The notes below the pieces were generated by a model. The model ran no database searches, was not told where the DNA came from, and worked only from the letters and a program-made list of their open reading frames with translations. Positions 63,605-64,000 of a stretch of 64,000 bases of DNA are shown one piece after another; the first letter of the stretch is position 1, and every line of letters starts with the position of its first letter. The position numbers and the translations under genes are program-made. The DNA comes from Struthio camelus (Eukaryota; Chordata; Aves; Struthioniformes; Struthionidae), in assembly GCF_040807025.1 (NCBI RefSeq), contig NC_090943.1, positions 134,813,450 through 134,877,449 on the forward strand. Direction: 5' to 3'.

Positions 63605-64000
63605 CTAAAAAGAAGGTATAGATATTTTTCATGAGGAACAAAACCGATGAACTGCAGAATAACTGAGAAGACTACTTCATGTTTCTCAAATACACTAGTA
63701 TGCAAAGTTTTGTTTGTTTGTTTTTACAGTATCACAGTAGCAATAATGGAATCAAAACTGCACTATTCTAAATTCCTGCCTTTTTAGTTAAAATTAACTT
63801 TTGTACCAAAAAAGATCACCATGCTTGTTCTAAGCTGGAAAGTGGTAGTGGAACTTTAGGATTACCAGGGTCACATAGCAATACAAAAAGCATCTCTAAG
63901 GGAGCAATTCACAAAACAAGAAAAAGTTACATCTATCTTCTCAGTTTGTGTCTTCTACCAATTCTGACAGAGGCCAAAGGCAGGAACAAAACACCAGCTT
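63605..64000 (-). other. CHD7: CHD7 intron 4 (partial)
   Basis: This is AT-rich sequence between the acceptor of exon 5 and the window edge. The acceptor is a T-rich tract ending in TAG immediately before the AAG CGT CGC codons. I see no further coding exon, repeat or RNA gene in it. Confidence 0.8.

Overview
This window is vertebrate nuclear DNA, most likely from a bird or other sauropsid. Three things point that way: short, strongly conserved exons sit among AT-rich introns with consensus splice sites; old CR1-type LINE and MIR-like SINE relics are present; and a large gene is packed fairly tightly. There are no bacterial operons, phages or CRISPR arrays. Species assignment is an inference.

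The right-hand 45 kb (about 19.08-64 kb) is one gene on the minus strand, recognisable as CHD7, the chromodomain-helicase-DNA-binding nucleosome remodeler. I traced 34 consecutive coding exons from 63604 down to the stop codon at 19083-19085. They join with compatible phases into 6795 nt, i.e. 2264 codons plus stop. Counting back from the last exon, they fit exons 5 to 38 of the 38-exon mammalian gene. Roughly the first 730 residues (human scale) and the promoter lie beyond the right edge. In protein order the exons give: a basic/acidic linker, chromodomain 1 (exons 6-8), chromodomain 2 (exons 9-10), the SNF2 ATPase N lobe (exons 11-15, with GLGKT, DEAH and TGTPLQN motifs), the helicase C lobe (exons 16-18, ending in HRIGQ), a post-ATPase bridge (19-20), a SANT/SLIDE-like DNA-binding region (21-26), a second SANT-like module (29-30), a long acidic linker (31-32), basic nuclear-localisation-like segments (33-34), two BRK domains (35, and 36-38) and a conserved low-complexity acidic tail (38).

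The left-hand 16-18 kb (below the CHD7 3' UTR) is intergenic. I see no convincing protein-coding gene there. It holds GC/CpG-rich blocks at about 730-1860, 4370-4590 and 5240-5660, a degraded CR1 copy at about 6.2-7.26 kb, a pair of inverted 30-bp repeats with built-in hairpins, a MIR-like relic near 13 kb and several microsatellites. In mammals the next gene downstream of CHD7 is CLVS1, but nothing here can be tied to it.

No novel multi-gene system is visible. The points worth a second look are in RNA processing and repeats: a GC-AG intron, a NAGNAG acceptor, tandem in-frame acceptors, a possible poison exon, a tetranucleotide repeat almost touching a 5' splice site, a lineage-variable Thr/Ala tract in the last exon, alternative poly(A) signals, and fossil LINE/SINE insertions.
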